64,000 bases of DNA from Microbispora rosea. GTDB lineage: Bacteria > Actinomycetota > Actinomycetes > Streptosporangiales > Streptosporangiaceae. How positions within the stretch are numbered: the stretch's first letter is position 1; each line of letters opens with the position of its first letter. The stretch lies in NCBI RefSeq assembly GCF_900156315.1, contig NZ_FTNI01000002.1:434001-498000 (forward strand), written 5' to 3'. The notes beneath the pieces are model-generated. The model worked only from the letters and a program-made list of their open reading frames with translations, made no database searches and was not told where the DNA came from. This document shows, piece after piece, positions 18,767 through 27,622 of the stretch. The translations under genes were made by a program, and so were the position numbers.

Positions 18767-19702
18767 TCAGGAGCTGAAGCCAAGCACCAGGCGCCCACGG
18801 ATACCGCCGGCTTCAAGCAGCCGGTGCGCCTCGGCGGCCTGCTCAGCCGGTAGCACCCGGGCGACCCGCGGCGTGACGGCCCTCGCCTCGGCCTGCTGCC
18901 GCAGCCAATCCAGCGAGGCGGTGTCCTTGACCGAAAGGACCACCAGCACCTTGTGCACCGTGATGCCGCGTCCGGGGTCGCCGTCCCAGCCTCGGAGCAC
19001 GACCATGCCGCCACCGTCACGGACCGCGGGAGCAATGCGCTCGTTGAGGAGTGCTCCATCGGCGACACCGTCGACGCCTTCGGGGCACAGCTCACGAATG
19101 CGGTCGGCGACGTCGTCACCGCGGCGCACGACCACGTCGGCGCCCAGGTCGCGCACCATTTGCTCGTCGGCCGCCGAGGCGTCGGCGAGGACGCGCAGCC
19201 CGGCGGCTTTCGCGAGCTGGACGACGTAGCCGCCGTAGACGCCGGCCGCGCCGGTCACCGCGATCGTCTGGCCTGGCGAGAGGTCGAGATGGTCGAGCGT
19301 CAGTTTGGCGGTGAGCCCGTTCATCGGCAGCGTTGAGGCGGCGAAGAAGTCCGCCCCCTCCGGCATTCGGACCACAGACTCGGCCGGTACGACGATCTGG
19401 TCGGCGTAGGCGCCGCCGTTCGGTCCCGTGGGGACCACGAGGGCCATCACCTTGTCCCCGACCTGCCAGGGCGCGCCCTCGCCGACTTCGCTGATCTCCC
19501 CGGCGGCGTCCATTCCCGGTATGTAGGGCGCTTGATCCCTGGGCGGCCCGAAATGGCCTGCCCGCAGCGCGATGTCGCTGGGGTTCACCGCCGCCGCGTG
19601 GACGCGGATGCGCACTTCGCCTGGACCGGCGTGGGGCTCGGGGACGTCGACGACGTGTAACGTGTCCGGGCCGCCGAACTCGATGAAGCCAATAGCTCTC
19701 AT
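18767..19702 (-). CDS. NADP-dependent quinone oxidoreductase (MDR family)
   Basis: A 311-residue zinc-independent MDR protein. It begins MRAIGFIEFGGPDTL, has an NADPH-binding motif ITVTGAAGVYGGYVVQLAK-like stretch around residue 150, and lacks the structural-zinc cysteine cluster, as in the quinone oxidoreductase subgroup. The ATG at 19702 gives the standard N-terminus; a GTG at 19720 is possible. It reduces quinones or alpha,beta-unsaturated carbonyls with NADPH. A hairpin terminator follows it. Confidence 0.88.
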   Translation of the reverse strand: MRAIGFIEFGGPDTLHVVDVPEPHAGPGEVRIRVHAAAVNPSDIALRAGHFGPPRDQAPYIPGMDAAGEISEVGEGAPWQVGDKVMALVVPTGPNGGAYADQIVVPAESVVRMPEGADFFAASTLPMNGLTAKLTLDHLDLSPGQTIAVTGAAGVYGGYVVQLAKAAGLRVLADASAADEQMVRDLGADVVVRRGDDVADRIRELCPEGVDGVADGALLNERIAPAVRDGGGMVVLRGWDGDPGRGITVHKVLVVLSVKDTASLDWLRQQAEARAVTPRVARVLPAEQAAEAHRLLEAGGIRGRLVLGFSS

Positions 19703-19881
19703 GGCGGCCAGGCTAGCCACGGCGATGCACAGCAGATCAAGAACGCGGCGATCACCTCAGGCGAGACCGTGGGCACCCGGGGGAGCTGATCCGAAGGGTG
19801 CCCTCCGGTACGGCGTGCTCCGCCCGCAGCCCGTTTCCGTGTCACTGCTATGACAGCGCTGCGTCCTACCTCCCGCGAGGC

Positions 19882-20430
19882 TCATGCGTGGCCTTCGGTG
19901 GTGGGGCCGCCGGTGGGGAACAGGATCGGGCTCAGCAAGTACGGCCGGCGGCCCTCCGCCGGCCCGTTGCCCCGGTAGGCCAGCATCGCAGCCTGCACTT
20001 GCTTGATCAGGCCCGCAAGCTCGTCGGGTGTCAGCCAGTACGTGGACTGGGTGTAGCCCACCGAGTCGGCGAACGGGTCTGCTTCCTCCCGGTCGAGGTA
20101 GGCGTTGAACTCGCTGAGCAACACCCCCAGCGCCGTCGTGAACGCTTTGCGATGGTCCTCCAGTGACATCGACGCGGCCATCTCGCGGTCGATCAGCGGC
20201 CGGGCTCGTTGCAGCCGGTAGGTGCGCTCGACCGCGCCGTGCACCCGTTGCTCGCCGACCACTTCGAGCACGCCCGCCTCGGCCAGCAGCCCGACATGCC
20301 GGTACACGGTGGTCCTCGGCACGTCGGCCAGGTCTTCGCACAGGTCACCGACCGTACGAGCGCGACCGCCCGACATGGCGTGCACGATTCGCAGGCGCAC
20401 TGGATGCAAGAGCAGGGTCACCGTGTCCAT
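19882..20430 (-). CDS. ArsR-like winged-helix transcriptional regulator
   Basis: A 182-residue protein. The N-terminus (MDTVTLLLHPVRLRIVHAM) and TTVYRHVGLLAEAGVLEVV form an ArsR/HTH_20-type winged helix. The C-terminal half, rich in acidic and aromatic residues, is a probable dimerisation/ligand domain as in YdfF-type regulators. It is divergent from an alpha/beta hydrolase gene, with a TCCCAA...TTGGGA palindrome between them, and likely represses both. Confidence 0.85.
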   Translation of the reverse strand: MDTVTLLLHPVRLRIVHAMSGGRARTVGDLCEDLADVPRTTVYRHVGLLAEAGVLEVVGEQRVHGAVERTYRLQRARPLIDREMAASMSLEDHRKAFTTALGVLLSEFNAYLDREEADPFADSVGYTQSTYWLTPDELAGLIKQVQAAMLAYRGNGPAEGRRPYLLSPILFPTGGPTTEGHA

Positions 20431-20458
20431 ACCGCTACGATTCCACATTTGGTACCAT

Positions 20459-20472
20459 TCCCAAAATTGGGA
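20459..20472. promoter_or_regulatory. Operator-like palindrome between ArsR-like regulator and hydrolase
   Basis: TCCCAA (20459-20464) and TTGGGA (20467-20472) flank AA. A GGTACC palindrome lies just upstream (20451-20456). The site is 19 bases before the hydrolase ATG and 29 from the regulator start, a position suited to repression of both genes. Confidence 0.5.
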
Positions 20473-20490
20473 TTAGAGAAAAGGAAGATC

Positions 20491-21381
20491 ATGAAGCCAC
20501 CCTTAGGCGAGTACTACGACGTGAACGGCCGCAAGTTGCTGCTGCATCGAGAGGGGAGCGGCGCCCCCGCCGTCGTGTTCATCCCCGGAGCCGGTGCGGT
20601 CGCCATGGACTACTGGGACGCTCAGCGGCAAGCCGCCGCCTTCACCACGAGCGTCCTCTACGACCGGGCGGGGACTGGCTGGAGCGAGAGCATCGACCTC
20701 CCCCGCGCGTCCAGCGAGGTCACCGACGAACTCCGCGCGCTCCTGCACAGCGCGAAAATCCCCGGGCCCTACGTGCTCGCCGGACACTCGCTGGGCGGCC
20801 TGTACGCCCGCCACTACGCGACCCGCTTCCCCGACGAGGTCGCCGGGCTTGTCCTGATGGAACCGGCCCACGAGGACTACCGCGCCTACATGCCTCGCGA
20901 GCTGGTCGAACGATGGGACGCATGGGACCCCGCCAACGGACTTTCCGACGAGCTGCCCAGAGAGATCCTGGAGTTCTACCGCGTCCTGTTCGAACAGGAG
21001 ATGGCCCATTGGCCGGCCGGCCTGCGCGAGCCACTCGTCGACAGCCACGTGAGCCGTGAATGGCTGCTCACCGGCATCCGGGAGGCCGCGAACATCCAAG
21101 CCGTTCACGACGAAATCCGCGCCGCGGGCCCGCTGCCCGACGTACCGATGATCATCCTAACCGCGCCAGCCATCGACCCGTTCAAGCAGGCAGTGTCGGC
21201 GGGCACTTCCGAGGGTCTGCTCCAGGCGGAAAACGACGGCAAAACGCGCCTCTACAACGAGTTCGCCGCCTCCGTCCCGCGCGGTGAGAACCGCATCGTG
21301 GAGGACGCGGGGCACGTCACGCTGCCGTTCCGCCGCCCCGAGGCAGTGGCGCAGGCGATCCGCGACGTCCTCGCACTGTGA
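20491..21381 (+). CDS. Alpha/beta hydrolase
   Basis: A 296-residue alpha/beta-hydrolase. It has VVFIPGAGAVAMDYW near the oxyanion hole, nucleophile elbow LAGHSLGGLYARHYA, and a late His in VEDAGHVTLPFRRPE. The ATG at 20491 follows AAAAGGAAG. It is divergently arranged with the ArsR-like regulator. The substrate is unknown; ester or lactone hydrolysis is likely from the fold. Confidence 0.88.
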   Translation: MKPPLGEYYDVNGRKLLLHREGSGAPAVVFIPGAGAVAMDYWDAQRQAAAFTTSVLYDRAGTGWSESIDLPRASSEVTDELRALLHSAKIPGPYVLAGHSLGGLYARHYATRFPDEVAGLVLMEPAHEDYRAYMPRELVERWDAWDPANGLSDELPREILEFYRVLFEQEMAHWPAGLREPLVDSHVSREWLLTGIREAANIQAVHDEIRAAGPLPDVPMIILTAPAIDPFKQAVSAGTSEGLLQAENDGKTRLYNEFAASVPRGENRIVEDAGHVTLPFRRPEAVAQAIRDVLAL

Positions 21382-22303
21382 CGTGGCCTATACCTGTCCA
21401 CCACCGAGACGCCGAACCTGTCGGCCCTGACCAAGAAGGGCAGGCTGACCGAGGCGACCGGAACCTTTCCGACCCTCTCCAACCCCAGTTGGACGACGGT
21501 CGCCATCGGCGCCTGGCCCGAGGTGCACGGCAACGTCGCGTACGGCCTCGACCGCACGACGAACACCGCCTTCGGCCAGACGCGGGTGATGAACGTGCAG
21601 AGCATCGCCGAATCGGTCGCCCAGGCGGGCGGCACGTTCGCGGCGGTGCAGTTCTACGCGGTGCAGAACCACGGCACCGTCTACGGCGACCCGAAGCACC
21701 TGTGTACGTGCAGCCGGGAGGTAAATGCGATACCCGGACCAACGCCGCGCTGGATCTGATCGCCCACAGGCCGGTGAACTCCGGCGGTACGACCGTGACC
21801 GTCGACACGATGCCGGACGTGCTGGCCCTGTACTGTGACGACCTCGACGCACTCGGGGACAGGCCCCGGCGGCGGGAACGGACCTGGTCATGGTCGTCGG
21901 GGGTGTCGCCAACGTCTATCTGCTGGGCGCCCGGCAGACCCCGGCCGACGTGGAGAAGGTCCGCTCCGTCCTCGCCGGCGTCCCGCACGTGACTCACGTG
22001 TACGACAGCGCCGAGCTGGCCACGCTGCACGGCGGTGACGGGCTCGGCGATCTGGTCGCCGAGCCGGAGACCGGCTGGTCGTTCCAAGTGGGAGACCCGG
22101 CCACGCCCGCGGATACCACGGCATGATCTGGACGTGGTCCACCCCGGGTTCCTCATCGCGGGCAAGGACATCCGGCCGAACGCCCGCCCGGACAACCCGC
22201 GGCTGGTGGAATCGCGCCGACCATTTCCGCGCTGCTCGGCATGCCCGCCCCGGCACAGGCCCAGGGCCGGGCGCTGACGGAGACCTTTCGCAAGCACCCG
22301 TGA
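21382..22303 (+). pseudogene. Decayed alkaline phosphatase-family / nucleotide pyrophosphatase
   Basis: Three-frame reading recovers pieces of a type I phosphodiesterase/alkaline phosphatase superfamily protein in order. TPNLSALTKKGRLTEATGTF and SNPSWTTVAIGAWPEVHGN are in one frame up to about 21710. GGKCDTRTNAALDLIAHRPV is in the next. NVYLLGARQTPADVEKVRSV and PETGWSFQVG come from about 21905. PTISALLGMPAPAQAQGRAL is near the end. The N-terminal metal-binding segment and the D-H-G-x-x metal site are missing, and at least four frame changes or deletions occur. A hairpin terminator follows, consistent with a former complete gene. Confidence 0.8.
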
Positions 22304-22319
22304 CCCGCTGAGTGCCGGG

Positions 22320-22365
22320 GAGACCAGGCCCACGCACTTCGGTGAGGATGTGTGGGCCTGGTCTC
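22320..22365 (+). terminator. Strong hairpin terminator after phosphodiesterase pseudogene
   Basis: Arms GAGACCAGGCCCAC (22320-22333) and GTGGGCCTGGTCTC (22352-22365) pair perfectly over 14 bp, with an 18-base loop. It probably terminated the now-decayed gene. It also marks the left edge of the lower-GC accessory block. Confidence 0.7.
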
Positions 22366-22468
22366 AGGCGCGGGTGTGACAGCCGGTGGTCCAGCGCCCC
22401 ACAGCATGTCCACGCCGTGAATCCGACACCGCCTCGGACGGGATCGCCGGACGGGCGTCTTATGGGGC

Positions 22469-22804
22469 TTATCGAGCCCGGCCGAGCAGCAGGTCCAGCC
22501 ACATCCGGCGCGCCCGCACGTCGGGCAGGCGTTCGGTCTCGCGTATCTCCGGCTGGCCGCCGCTCCGGTCCGTACGGCGGACGAACAGCAGCCCGCCGGA
22601 CGCGCACAGTTCGTACGCGAGCGGCGAGCAGTAGTCGCAGGTGTGGGCCACAACCCGGCCCCGGACGGCGCGCCTGGTCTCAGGCATCCACCGGACCGCG
22701 ACCCGCTCCGGCTGCTCTGACGCCACATGCAGCGCGGGGCAGGTGGAGGCGGCTTGATCCAGAGCATCAAGCGCTCGGACAGCGGACCCTCGGAGAGCGT
22801 TCAC
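22469..22804 (-). CDS. Small hypothetical protein with CxxC motif
   Basis: A 111-residue protein of unknown family. HTCDYCSPLAYELCASGG suggests a metal or redox site (C-x-x-C plus a later Cys), and GLLFVRRTD follows. The start overlaps the stop of the 73-residue gene at 22801 by four bases, so the two are translated together. The pair is divergent from an XRE-DUF5919 regulator. Small genes beside this kind of regulator are frequent in actinobacteria, but I do not recognise a named family. Confidence 0.6.
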   Translation of the reverse strand: MNALRGSAVRALDALDQAASTCPALHVASEQPERVAVRWMPETRRAVRGRVVAHTCDYCSPLAYELCASGGLLFVRRTDRSGGQPEIRETERLPDVRARRMWLDLLLGRAR

Positions 22805-23022
22805 TGGGGCAGCAACCCTGTGGCGAGCTTCTCCTGGTTACGGAGTTGCGCAACGAGTTGGTCGGCGTCATCAGCGTCGATGGTGTGGCTCAGCCCGTGA
22901 CTCAACTGCGCGTCGGTGAGCCGCTGATTGCGCGTCGCCCACAGGCGATCGGCTGAGCTCCGCCAGATCGTCCAGTGGGGGAACGCGGCCTGTAGATCTT
23001 GAAAGGTCGTCGTCGGGGACAT
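22801..23022 (-). CDS. Small hypothetical protein
   Basis: A 73-residue acidic protein (FPHWTIWRSSADRLWATRNQ, then a DADDADQL acidic turn). It has no signal peptide or membrane segment. The ATG at 23022 faces the XRE-type regulator starting at 23138. The WRSSADRLWA pattern resembles small actinobacterial orphan proteins found beside XRE regulators. Function is unknown. It is coupled by ATGA to the next gene. Confidence 0.6.
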   Translation of the reverse strand: MSPTTTFQDLQAAFPHWTIWRSSADRLWATRNQRLTDAQLSHGLSHTIDADDADQLVAQLRNQEKLATGLLPQ

Positions 23023-23137
23023 GGCGACAGAGTCACTTACGGTGCTGGCACATTCACACCGCGTTCGCGGGACGTGCGGGACGTTTCGCGTTACCGTCGG
23101 GAGACGTCCTCAACGTCCTCCCGATTCGAGGTCGCCA

Positions 23138-23896
23138 GTGGCTAATGACTCTCTACGCCAAGCCATGTCCAGTGCGAGACTGACCGAAAGGGACCTCGCG
23201 TTGCGATGCGAGGTGGACGTCAAGACGGTGTCCCGCTGGCTGGCTGACGAGGCACGCGTGCCGCACCCGCGTCATCGGTGGGCCGCTGCCGAAGCGTTGG
23301 GAGTGGATGAGTCCGTGTTATGGCCCGAGGCGATTCGGAACACGGTCAAGATCGGCCCCGATCGAGAAGTGGTGTCGGTTTACCCCTACCGATCCGCCTG
23401 CCCGAAGAGCGTGTGGCGGGCGCTCATCACCGAGGCGAAGGCGACAATCACGCTGGCGGGATACACGAACTACTTCCTTTGGTTGGAGCACCCCAACCTG
23501 GCGAAGGTACTCAAGCGCAAAACTGAGCAAGGTTGCCGCGTCCGCTTCCTGATCGGCGACCCCGACAGCGAGGTAACCCGCCGACGTGAGGAAACCGAAG
23601 GCGTTCCGCTCACGGTGTCCACCCGGATCCGCATCACGCTGGCCGAACTCGACCAACTCAAGGACGTGCCCGGAATCGAGGCGCGGTTCGGTGACGAGCA
23701 CATCGCCCTGTCGGCATTCCAGTTCGACGACGAAATGCTCGTCACCCCACACCTGGCCAAGCTGGTCGGCCACGACTCGCCGCTCCTGCACCTGAAGCGC
23801 CACCAAGACGACGGCCTCTACGACCGCTTCGCGTACCACATCACCGAACTGTGGTCAGCCGGCCGCGACATCTGGCCGGAGGCACCTGCCGGATGA
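23138..23896 (+). CDS. XRE-type regulator with DUF5919 (PLD-like) domain
   Basis: A 252-residue protein. The N-terminal 65 residues form a helix-turn-helix (LTERDLALRCEVDVKTVSRW). The C-terminal domain of about 170 residues contains ITLAGYTNYFLWLEHPNLAK, RVRFLIGDPDSE and a late LYDRFAYHITELW. This matches DUF5919 domains, which look like inactive phospholipase-D folds; no HKD motif is present. The GTG at 23138 is chosen because the upstream extension looks non-coding; an ATG at 23165 is an alternative. It may sense a ligand and control the flanking small genes or the helicase. Confidence 0.75.
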   Translation: MANDSLRQAMSSARLTERDLALRCEVDVKTVSRWLADEARVPHPRHRWAAAEALGVDESVLWPEAIRNTVKIGPDREVVSVYPYRSACPKSVWRALITEAKATITLAGYTNYFLWLEHPNLAKVLKRKTEQGCRVRFLIGDPDSEVTRRREETEGVPLTVSTRIRITLAELDQLKDVPGIEARFGDEHIALSAFQFDDEMLVTPHLAKLVGHDSPLLHLKRHQDDGLYDRFAYHITELWSAGRDIWPEAPAG

Positions 23897-24028
23897 CATC
23901 AGCGAGTTGGTGTATCGGAATGAGCGAAGACTTTTGTGATCATGTTGTTGTGAAACTTTTGGCGCGTTCCAATTACGATGATCGTCTGCAGTGCGCCTGT
24001 AGCGCAGGCCTAGTCACGAGGACATGTA

Positions 24029-27000
24029 GTGGACGACGCCCCGATCACTGGTCTGTACGATTCGCTGCTCACTGACAAGCTCGCCAAGAGCGTCGCTGAG
24101 TGGCGGCAGACGGGACACCTCGTGGAGGTGTCGGAAGTCGAAAAAGAAGAAGTCGCCCACCTACTGGGTCGTTTTGTCGGCGAAACGGCAGCGCAGGCGT
24201 TGGCCATGCTCAAAGAGCCCCAAGAGCAGGTTGAGTTGGTCAATCGGTTGCTGAGTCAGCTGACGGAGCCCGCAACTGTGGCAGATGGGCCGAACAGGCT
24301 GCTGTCGATCGTGAGGCACAGTCCGGGTGCGAGTGCCCCAGTAAGGCCGTTGACATCGCTGTCTGAGGCGGCCTTGCTGACCAACGCTCGCGAGGACCCC
24401 AACCTGGCGCATGAGTTGGCGGCCGAGTTAATCAGCGCCGACCGGGTGGACCTCCTGTGCGCCTTCGTCAAGTGGTCGGGACTGCGCATCCTGGAACGCC
24501 AACTCGCTGATCTGCAGCGTCGGCGCGTCCCGCTGAGAGTGATCACCACGACCTACATGGGCGCGACAGAGCGACGTGCTCTGGACCGGCTAGTACGGGA
24601 CTTCGGCGCCGAGGTGCGTGTCAGTTACGAGCAGAACTCCACTCGCCTGCACGCCAAGGCATGGCTGCTGCGCCGCAACACGGGCTTCGACACCGCTTAC
24701 GTCGGCAGTTCCAACCTTTCTCGGGCGGCGCTGTTGGATGGACTGGAATGGAACGTGCGTCTCTCGTCCGTGACCACCGCTCGGCTGCTGGACAAGTTCG
24801 AGGCGACCTTCGATTCCTATTGGAACCGTCCCGAATTTGAACCTTACGACCCTACGGTTGACGGCGATCGGTTAGATGAGGCATTGTCCAGGTCCAAGGT
24901 GGGCAAGCAGCTTTTCGACATTCCTGCCTTGGTGCCGCATCCCTTTCCTCACCAGCGCGAGATGTTGGAGGACCTGGATGTCGAGCGCACCGTGCATGGT
25001 CGGCATCGCAACCTACTCGTCGCTGCAACTGGCACCGGTAAGACGGTTGTAGCCGCTTTTGACTACCGGAACCTCCAGCAACGGCTAGGCCGTCGGCCGT
25101 CACTGCTGTTTGTCGCGCATCGGCGCGAAATTCTGGCTCAGGCATTACGCACATATCGGCAGGTGCTGGCCGTGCCAGACTTCGGTGAGTTGCATGTGGG
25201 CGAGGATCGCTCGCGAGACTGGCGGCATGTGTTCGCCAGCGTGCAGTCGCTCACCGCTATGGGAATCGAATCATTTGATCCCGAGCACTTCGACGTGGTG
25301 GTGATCGACGAGTTTCACCATGCCGCTGCTCGTACCTATCGACGAATCATCGATCATCTCAAGCCAAAGGAACTGCTGGGACTCACTGCCACCCCGGAGC
25401 GCGCCGACGGCACCTGGGTTCAGGAAGAATTCTTTGATGGCCGTATCGCCTCCGAGTTGCGCCTGTGGGATGCGCTGGACGCGGACCTGCTCTGCCCGTT
25501 TCACTACTTCGGCATCAATGATGAAACCGATCTCACCAGCGTGAAATGGTCACGTGGGTCCTACGACAGCACCGCCCTCGACGACTTATTCACTGGAGAC
25601 GAGGCTCGTGCTCGTCTTGTGTTCAACGCTCTGAACGACAAGGTGAGTGACCTGGCGGCTGTCCGTGGCCTTGGCTTCTGCGTTTCAGTACGGCATGCGC
25701 ACTTCATGGCCGACTTCTTCACTGGGTTAGGTTTGCCCTCTCTCGCGGTAGACGGCTCGACCGATGATGCTTCCCGAAAGGCGGCACTGCGGGCGCTGCG
25801 GGATGGCGAAGTCCGATTCCTGTTTGCAGTTGATCTGTTCAATGAGGGTTTGGACGTGCCCGACGTGGACACTCTGCTGCTTCTACGGCCGACTGAAAGC
25901 GCCACCGTCTTCCTGCAGCAACTCGGACGAGGGCTCCGCCGCACCCCAGAAAAAGAGGTGCTGACGGTGTTAGATTTTGTCGGCCAGCACCGCAAAGAGT
26001 ATCGCTTCGCTAATCGGTTCCAGGCATTGACTGGATTCAGCCGGGGGCGGCTGGACAGGCAGGTCAAAGACGACTTCCCGCTGCTGCCGCCGGGCAGTCA
26101 GGTTGTGCTGGACCGAGTGACTAAGGACCGGCTGCTGGCTGAGCTCAAGCTTCATCTCGGTGCGACAGTGAATACGCTGACGCAGGAGATTAGATCTTGT
26201 GCGGAAAGGTCGCTTATCGGTTACCTCGCGGAGAGCGGGCGCGAGATCGGCGACCTGTACCGCAACCGACGGTACTGGACATCGCTCCTTCGTCGAGCCG
26301 GCCTTATGCCCGATTCCGGCTCACCGCTAGAGGAACTGCTTGGCCGGCGGGTCCGGGCGCTGTTGCATGTGGACGACCGCCGCCGTGCTGAAGCCTATGT
26401 CCGGCTGCTCAGCGCCGATGGCCCGCACTATGCAGGATGCTCACCTGCGGATCAGGCGTTTGCGCGGATGCTATTTTTCTCCTTTTGGCGCGACGGTGGA
26501 GACTTCTCCTCCTATGATCAGGCGCTGGAACGGCTGCGAGGCGAGCATGCTCTGTGTGAGGAGATCCGCGAGGTTCTGGCCTACGGTATTGACCGTCCAC
26601 GACACGTGGCTCGACCGCTCGGTCAAAATTTTGATTCGGTGCCGCTCGCGGTCAACGCCCGTTACTCCACGGAGGAAGTGCTCGCCGCGATCGGATGGGC
26701 AGTCCTTGGAGGGCTAGTGCCGTCCACGATGCGTGAGGGCGTTGCGTGGAGCCCCGTCACTCAGTGCGATGCTCTGTTCGTCACCCTGCACAAGAACGAA
26801 AAGGAGTTCTCGCCGCAGACGATGTACCGGGATTATGCGCTTACCCCAAATCTATTTCACTGGGAGTCGCAGAACCGGACAAGTTCCCACTCGACTACTG
26901 GCCTGCGCTACCAGAACCATGAGACCGAGGGTAGCCACGTTCTTTTGTTCACCCGAGAGCGGAAGGAAAACGACAGCGGTCACCCCGAATCTTTCGTTTT

Positions 27001-27115
27001 CCATGGCACGGCTCGATACGTCGAACATCGAGGCGAGCGTCCTATGGCCATCACGTGGAGGCTGGATGAGGAGATGCCCGCCGACCTATTCCGGAGGGCT
27101 GCCATAGCCGGGTGA
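24029..27115 (+). CDS. PLD-nuclease / SF2 helicase / DUF3427 fusion protein
   Basis: A 1028-residue protein. A phospholipase-D-like nuclease domain spans about residues 125-270, with its single HKD-type motif in RLHAKAWLLRR and SSNLSRAA. A superfamily 2 helicase spans about 290-660: Walker A ATGTGKT near 332, DEFHHAA near 427, TATPER near 453 and the arginine-finger motif QQLGRGLRR near 630. DUF3427 fills the C-terminus (NEKEFSPQTMYRDYAL, SSHSTTGLRYQNH). The GTG at 24029 follows GAGG. Proteins of this architecture are spread sporadically and often occur in defence or restriction islands. GC is clearly lower than in flanking genes (sampled lines give 52-57 percent), suggesting acquisition. A role in processing foreign DNA is inference. 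Confidence 0.88.
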   Translation: MDDAPITGLYDSLLTDKLAKSVAEWRQTGHLVEVSEVEKEEVAHLLGRFVGETAAQALAMLKEPQEQVELVNRLLSQLTEPATVADGPNRLLSIVRHSPGASAPVRPLTSLSEAALLTNAREDPNLAHELAAELISADRVDLLCAFVKWSGLRILERQLADLQRRRVPLRVITTTYMGATERRALDRLVRDFGAEVRVSYEQNSTRLHAKAWLLRRNTGFDTAYVGSSNLSRAALLDGLEWNVRLSSVTTARLLDKFEATFDSYWNRPEFEPYDPTVDGDRLDEALSRSKVGKQLFDIPALVPHPFPHQREMLEDLDVERTVHGRHRNLLVAATGTGKTVVAAFDYRNLQQRLGRRPSLLFVAHRREILAQALRTYRQVLAVPDFGELHVGEDRSRDWRHVFASVQSLTAMGIESFDPEHFDVVVIDEFHHAAARTYRRIIDHLKPKELLGLTATPERADGTWVQEEFFDGRIASELRLWDALDADLLCPFHYFGINDETDLTSVKWSRGSYDSTALDDLFTGDEARARLVFNALNDKVSDLAAVRGLGFCVSVRHAHFMADFFTGLGLPSLAVDGSTDDASRKAALRALRDGEVRFLFAVDLFNEGLDVPDVDTLLLLRPTESATVFLQQLGRGLRRTPEKEVLTVLDFVGQHRKEYRFANRFQALTGFSRGRLDRQVKDDFPLLPPGSQVVLDRVTKDRLLAELKLHLGATVNTLTQEIRSCAERSLIGYLAESGREIGDLYRNRRYWTSLLRRAGLMPDSGSPLEELLGRRVRALLHVDDRRRAEAYVRLLSADGPHYAGCSPADQAFARMLFFSFWRDGGDFSSYDQALERLRGEHALCEEIREVLAYGIDRPRHVARPLGQNFDSVPLAVNARYSTEEVLAAIGWAVLGGLVPSTMREGVAWSPVTQCDALFVTLHKNEKEFSPQTMYRDYALTPNLFHWESQNRTSSHSTTGLRYQNHETEGSHVLLFTRERKENDSGHPESFVFHGTARYVEHRGERPMAITWRLDEEMPADLFRRAAIAG

Positions 27116-27117
27116 GC

Positions 27118-27478
27118 CTAGGCTCGGGGGCGGAGCCATAGGAACGCGTCGGCCAGCTCGTTGCTGGTGTCGGTGGTCGGGCGGCGGCCGACGCCCGGGC
27201 CCGGTGGCTTGCACCAGATTTGCGGGTCGGCGTACTTGCCTTCCGGTGGCTGCCACACGCCCTTGCCGTTGCGGCTGGTGTCGATGACGAAGTGGGTCAG
27301 GGGCGTCCCGGTCGGCACCGCGTCGAGCTCGGCGCCGGTGCAGGTGCTCGCTCTGTCGCTCGTCTTCAGGTAGAGGCAGCGGGAGAGGCTTTCCTCATAC
27401 CTGAGGAGTTCCTCGGTCTGCTGGAAGTCCGCGACGTTCAGATAGAAGCCGTCGGCGCGCTTCACCTGGCCTTTCACG
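27118..27478 (-). pseudogene. Fragment of GH6-domain receptor kinase gene
   Basis: On the minus strand about 120 codons match the C-terminal GH6 part of the kinase at 32597-34735 nearly residue for residue: VKRADGFYLNVADFQQTEEL, PLTHFVIDTSRNGKGVWQPP, GRRPTTDTSNELADAFLWL. The kinase, membrane segment and first half of the GH6 domain are absent, and the last 40 residues are cut off by a stop at 27118. It abuts the helicase stop codon. It is the third copy of this gene type within 8 kb. Confidence 0.85.
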
Positions 27479-27556
27479 GGTTGGTCAGCGTGATCGCGGA
27501 AGGCTCTGCGGTGCCTGCCTTCCCGCTGAGGGCCTATTGGCCGCGTCCGTCGCAAC

Positions 27557-27606
27557 TTGAGCGATCGCTTAAATCGGCTTACCCTCTGTTTTGAGCGATC
27601 GCTCAA
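27557..27606 (+). promoter_or_regulatory. Promoter with two AGCGATCGCT operators
   Basis: A perfect 16-bp palindrome, TTGAGCGATCGCTCAA (27591-27606), and a near-identical copy, TTGAGCGATCGCTTAA (27557-27572), lie 34 bp apart centre to centre. Between them TTGAGC (27557-27562), a 17-base spacer and TACCCT (27580-27585) fit a promoter whose start site falls in the second palindrome. The form is typical of TetR-family operators. It governs the SRPBCC/DUF4166 genes. Confidence 0.65.
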
Positions 27607-27622
27607 CGACTGGGAGGCGTGT

